A stretch of DNA of 5,822 bases, taken from contig CBDUBS010000222.1 of NCBI GenBank assembly GCA_965365445.1, positions 1-5,822 on the forward strand. The letters run 5' to 3'. Positions 5,352 to 5,822 of this stretch are shown here, piece after piece. A program made the translations under genes and the position numbers. How positions within the stretch are numbered: the stretch's first letter is position 1; each line of letters begins with the position of its first letter. Below the pieces are notes generated by a model that did no database searches, had not been told where the DNA came from, and saw only the letters and a list, made by a program, of their open reading frames with translations. The stretch comes from CBDUBS01 sp965365445 (lineage in GTDB: Bacteria; Bacteroidota; Rhodothermia; Rhodothermales; DASSAV01).

Positions 5352-5822
5352 ATGGAACCCGAAGGTCTCTGGTATAAAAATACCATCATGTATGCCGTGG
5401 ACGTCGATCGGTTTGCCGACTCGAACGGCGACGGCATCGGCGACTTCCCCGGCCTCACCGACCGCCTGGAGTACCTGCACGACCTGGGCGTGACGTGCCT
5501 CTGGGTGCTGCCCTGCTACCCGACCTCGGGGCGCGACAACGGCTACGACATCACCAACTATTACGAAATAGACCCTCGCCTCGGCACGTTCGATGACTTC
5601 CTGCATTTCCTCAAACGCGCCGGCGAGTTCAGCATTCGCGTGGTCATGGATCTGGTGGCGGACCACACGTCCGACCAGCATCCCTGGTTTCGGGCCGCCC
5701 GGCACGACCGCACCTCCCGCTACCACCGGTACTATACCTGGGCGGAGCATCCACCGCCCGTACCCCTGGATCAACAGACCATCTTTCCGGGGGAGGAGGA
5801 TACCGTCTGGACCTACGACGAG
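5352..5822 (+). CDS. GH13 alpha-amylase-family enzyme, trehalose-synthase-like, 3' end cut by window edge
   Basis: The first 157 residues are visible, with the frame open to the window end. The N-terminus GLWYKNTIMYAVDVDRFAD leads into SNGDGIGDFPGLTDRLEYL (24-42), the Asp/Gly-rich loop typical of oligo-1,6-glucosidase and trehalose synthase relatives. GVTCLWVLPCYP (46-57), RDNGYDITNYY (61-71) and IDPRLGTFDDF (73-83) follow. GH13 conserved region I is VVMDLVADHTSDQHPWF (97-113), and FPGEEDTVWTYDE is at the cut end. This pattern fits the (beta/alpha)8 alpha-amylase superfamily, in the branch with maltose alpha-D-glucosyltransferase (trehalose synthase). Exact substrate cannot be fixed because the catalytic Asp, Glu and Asp lie beyond the window. 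The region I Asn before His105 is Asp104 here. ATG 5352 is chosen because WYKN normally lies a few residues from the N-terminus; Met13 is too late. No signal peptide, so cytosolic. No Shine-Dalgarno sequence is present. Confidence 0.9.
   Translation, partial: MEPEGLWYKNTIMYAVDVDRFADSNGDGIGDFPGLTDRLEYLHDLGVTCLWVLPCYPTSGRDNGYDITNYYEIDPRLGTFDDFLHFLKRAGEFSIRVVMDLVADHTSDQHPWFRAARHDRTSRYHRYYTWAEHPPPVPLDQQTIFPGEEDTVWTYDE

Overview
The window is GC-rich and gene-dense, and it looks like a member of the Bacteroidota/Rhodothermota/Balneolota group, most likely Rhodothermota-like. The main pointer is a secreted protein with a C-terminal type IX secretion (T9SS) sorting domain of the NPFNPST kind. The plus-strand genes also lack Shine-Dalgarno sequences, which is usual in that phylum group. 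The lineage call is inference; no rRNA or other phylogenetic marker is present.

Layout: (1) 3-560, plus strand, the nearly complete 3' part of folE (GTP cyclohydrolase I). (2) 602-3007, plus strand, an 801-residue exported protein made of three tandem copies of a double DUF4397 unit followed by a T9SS sorting domain. (3) 3008-3088, a convergent intergenic region with two strong hairpins. (4) 5058-3089, minus strand, three same-direction genes read in this order: an Arg/Asp/Tyr/Gly-rich low-complexity protein (5058-4510), a larger paralogue with the same 35-residue SWFGD block plus a C-terminal BON domain (4397-3495), and a small charged protein with a Rho-N-like C-terminus (3382-3089). Each has a clear Shine-Dalgarno sequence, and a good intrinsic terminator lies between the last two. 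(5) 5059-5351, a divergent intergenic region with inverted repeats and a three-codon minus-strand mini-ORF behind a perfect Shine-Dalgarno sequence. (6) 5352 to the window end, plus strand, the first 157 codons of a GH13 alpha-amylase-family enzyme resembling trehalose synthase.

The genes do not form one obvious pathway. folE serves pterin/folate synthesis and the DUF4397 protein is probably a cell-surface or secreted product. The minus-strand cluster resembles small stress-associated proteins found in several bacterial groups (BON and Rho-N-like proteins). A trehalose-synthase-like gene divergent from it would fit an osmotic, desiccation or general-stress locus, but that link is inference from neighbourhood only. 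The best candidate for something poorly described is the pair of disordered, arginine/aspartate-rich paralogues sharing the SWFGD block, with and without a BON domain.
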